Source: Lineus longissimus | Taxonomy: Eukaryota; Nemertea; Pilidiophora; Heteronemertea; Lineidae | Assembly (NCBI RefSeq): GCF_910592395.1 | Contig: NC_088315.1 | Location: forward strand, 13,499,808 to 13,563,807 | Reading direction: 5' to 3' | DNA: 64,000 bases | Shown: positions 62,073-64,000 of the stretch, piece after piece | Layout of the letters: every line of letters starts with the position of its first letter | Position numbering within the stretch: position 1 is the first letter of the stretch | Translations under genes and position numbers: made by a program | The notes under the pieces: model-generated | Databases searched by the model: none | The model's input: the letters and a program-made list of their open reading frames with translations, nothing else | What the model was told of the DNA's origin: nothing

Positions 62073-63057
62073 AAAAACATTGGTGGACTTGTCGTGACCG
62101 AGGTAAACAAGCATAACGTGCCATGGGCACATTGTATTTCCTTTGGCTCTGACAATGCTCCAGTCATGGTTGGCAAGGTCAATGGGGCGATTGCAACAAT
62201 TCGCAAGGAGCAGCCAAAGATTTATCTGTCGGGATGCCCGTGTCACCTAATGGCCATTGGAGCAAAGAAGGCTGCTGCAGCACTGCCATTTACTCCGGTT
62301 GGAATTGAGGATGCGTTGGTGGAGACTCACTATTATTTTGACAAAAGCAGTAACCGCCTGGGGGAATTAGAAAAATGGCAGCAGTTTTACGAGGTTGAAC
62401 ACATGACAATATTGAAACACATCTCAGTCAGGTGGTTATCTGTAGGAATGTGCTTAAAGAGGGTAATTGAGAATTGGGATGCTCTCAAGCAGCTGTTCAG
62501 GGAAGCCAGTGAATCCCTCCCAGAAGACCAAGATTGCAAAGAACGCAGGCTTTTCAAGTTCTATCGATCACCTACAAACAAGCTTCTTTGCCCTTTCCTT
62601 GTCCACACCATGAAGATATTCGATAATGCAAACAAGCGTCTTCAGCAGCAAGCTCCCCTTATCCACGAGCTGAGACAAGATTTGAACAAGCTAGTGCGAG
62701 ATTTGCTACTTAGATACAAGATGCCAGAAGCCATACGGCATGTAGCTATTGAAAACATGAACGTGACAACGGAACTGGGGCAGAGGCAAGATGCAGACCT
62801 CTTCATCGGGGAAGAAGCACGGAACTTCATTGCTGATAAAGACAATAATGGTCTCCGAGGCCATCGTATCAAAGACTTCTTCTCTGGTGTCCGCAAGTTC
62901 TTCATCGCTGCCTGCAGTTACCTGAAGGAAAAGCTACCCCTTCAGGAACCACTCCTAAAGCACGCTGAGGTTGCTGACACCAAAAAGAGGATAAATGGTG
63001 CACAAGCGGCTGACCTCGGATATTTCTTGGATACATTCCCAGCATTGATACCAGAAG
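62073..63057 (+). CDS. hAT transposase, exon 2
   Basis: Acceptor ttatttcag, donor gtgagt. It encodes KNIGGLVVTEVNKHN through the catalytic core to YFLDTFPALIPEG, uninterrupted. Reading on through the donor instead gives a stop after FSLKVLG at 63176. Confidence 0.8.
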
Positions 63058-63446
63058 GTGAGTGCAATGTTGAAGCATTAAAACATGTAATGGCATTTTC
63101 CTCCACAGGTGGTGAGCCACAGTTTAGAAGTATGATGCCTGCAGAAAAAGACTTCTCTCTGAAGGTCCTTGGATGATGGGCTACAGATATCAAATCAGTT
63201 TGATTACTGCTTCTAACATTGTCTAATTATGCTGCTGCTGATATGTTCTGACATGTGTGATGTTTCTTTTCGATAATGGATTAGCTATAAAAGCCACTTG
63301 GTGGAAAAGACAGACTAGCTAAAAGTGACTCAAATATTAAAGCTTTACTGTTATTCAGAGTTTCTCTTAAAAAGGTGGTATTCACAACTTGCTAGTTTCA
63401 CCTCTGATTCATATGCTGCTGTAATGTACTGTCCTCTTAATTCCAG

Positions 63447-63834
63447 GTGTCTCAAGAGAGACAGTGGAGCTTGAGTTCGCCGAGTATCAATCGGAGAGTG
63501 AGATCCCAGTGGCTGAAGGCATTGATGACATAGACAAGAAATGGGTTCAAATCGGAAAGATGGAGGATGGAGGTGGTGTGCCGATGTTCAAGAACCTGGC
63601 CCATGTCATCTTGGGTATTCTGACGATACCCCATTCGAATGCACAATGTGAACGTGTATTTTCATCAGTTCGCCAGAATAAAACCTGGAATAGGAGCAGC
63701 ATGGTTCTGAAACAACTGAATCACTCATATTGATGAAAACCAGGCCAGGGCAAGCCCACAACCGAGTGTATTCTGCAAACAAACTAAAGCAGATTAAGTC
63801 TGCCTACGACCAGCACCATTTGAATAAACAGTAG
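63447..63834 (+). CDS. hAT transposase, exon 3 (dimerisation domain)
   Basis: Acceptor aattccag joins in phase to exon 2. It encodes GVSRETVELEFAEYQSE and the hAT C-terminal domain. The first frame stops at 63733; a 1-nt shift near 63717 restores ESLILMKTRPG and ends at 63834. AATAAA lies within the last codons. Confidence 0.75.
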
Positions 63835-63945
63835 CTCAAACACAGCTGGTTTGGTCTACTCAAATGACTCTTTGCTCAATTCATGGACAAAAATGCTTTT
63901 CTGACTTTTTTCTTAGATAATATTAAATAACTTCTAATTCAATTG

Positions 63946-64000
63946 TGAGGCAAAACCAGTCTTATGGACTCTCTGAACTTGGCTGGTTGAGACAGATCAG
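63946..64000 (+). mobile_element. Partial TGTGACC-family MITE at window edge
   Basis: 'gtgaggcaaaaccagtc' and 'ggctggttgagacagatcag' match the 5' part of the MITEs at 2808 and 24814. The copy is cut by the window end. Confidence 0.55.

Larger units (their letters stand above)
61225..63834 (+). pseudogene. BED-finger hAT transposase, frameshifted
   Basis: Three exons: 61225-61968, 62073-63057 and 63447-63834. The protein starts MDSDFDSDDEQIAPSPHRKR, an acidic and basic leader. Next comes a BED-type zinc finger (FKARCTYCDVD, then FSIAASGKFDITRHKANRSH: C-x2-C ... H-x5-H). The RNase-H-like core has ATDGSNDVKEKQYPMVV, SFGSDNAPVMVGKV and the GCPCHLMAI motif. The hAT dimerisation end reads LTIPHSNAQCERVFSSVRQN, then RSSM. 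One base is missing in the finger (near 61463) and one near 63717, after which the tail continues ESLILMKTRPGQAHNRVYSA to a stop at 63834. It resembles ZBED/KIAA1586-like hAT proteins. Confidence 0.8.
60808..64000 (+). mobile_element. hAT transposon, left end to window edge
   Basis: It begins CAGGGCTTCGCACCCATACG, a hAT-like terminus (CAGGG). Subterminal repeats of TACGCA/TACGTA type follow, then a BED-finger hAT transposase gene in three exons. No matching right terminus is found before 64000. The 8 bp before the start are cagttaaa, the expected target duplication to look for on the right. Confidence 0.7.

Noticed and set aside
63057-63176. Unspliced end of hAT exon 2 (stop after FSLKVLG)
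   Set aside because: A gtgagt donor at 63058 joins in phase to exon 3, which supplies the required dimerisation domain. The read-through lacks it.

Overview
This is nuclear DNA of a multicellular animal. Genes are broken into small exons with GT-AG introns, transposable elements of many classes are present, and there is no bacterial gene organisation. The species cannot be fixed from the sequence. The moderately AT-rich composition, frequent 'taggcct' strings, Penelope-type retroelements, and an extracellular repeat protein with 'SDGxxVDTTPP' signatures all suggest a marine invertebrate (echinoderm, hemichordate, lancelet, brachiopod, mollusc or annelid). That is an inference only.

Region 1 (about 1-46,560) is one large plus-strand gene that starts before the window. 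I traced 28 exons whose splice phases all agree. They give 2,017 codons plus a stop at 46554-46556, with no frame break. The protein is an extracellular-type chain of about a dozen fibronectin-III-like units. Exon 16 adds a cysteine-rich insert and exon 23 (40048-40705) adds a galactose-binding/DUF642-like module. No transmembrane segment is seen in the traced part, so it is probably secreted or matrix-bound.

Its introns hold many mobile-element remnants: two Penelope-like elements (14.4-14.9 kb and 30.2-31.8 kb) bounded by inverted repeats with hammerhead-ribozyme-like cores; a dead pogo/Tigger-like transposase on the minus strand (33.3-35.2 kb); hairpin MITEs with TA target sites; several foldback elements; and three full-length copies plus a fragment of a composite repeat family (here called R1). 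R1 has terminal inverted repeats, a CGT-type stretch and an internal tandem array with a period of about 300 bp.

Region 2 (46.6-55.5 kb) is intergenic and repeat-dominated: a foldback element whose arms are arrays of a short 'CGCCTA' unit, an approximately 145-bp satellite with a higher-order repeat, a ~65-bp minisatellite, a foldback element carrying a nested pogo-type MITE, a tRNA-like remnant, and a long reverse-strand R1 copy.

Region 3 (55.5-64.0 kb) carries two DNA-transposon genes on the plus strand. The first is a four-exon MULE-type transposase with a zinc-binding N-terminal domain, a DDE core and a SWIM finger. A TA-flanked pogo MITE sits in its intron 1 and a TTAA-flanked piggyBac-like remnant in its intron 2. 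The second is a BED-finger hAT transposase whose left terminus (CAGGG...) is visible at 60808 and whose right terminus lies beyond the window. Both have apparent 1-nt frameshifts and are probably inactive, unless these are assembly errors. The host gene is intact over about 6 kb of exon, which argues for real decay.
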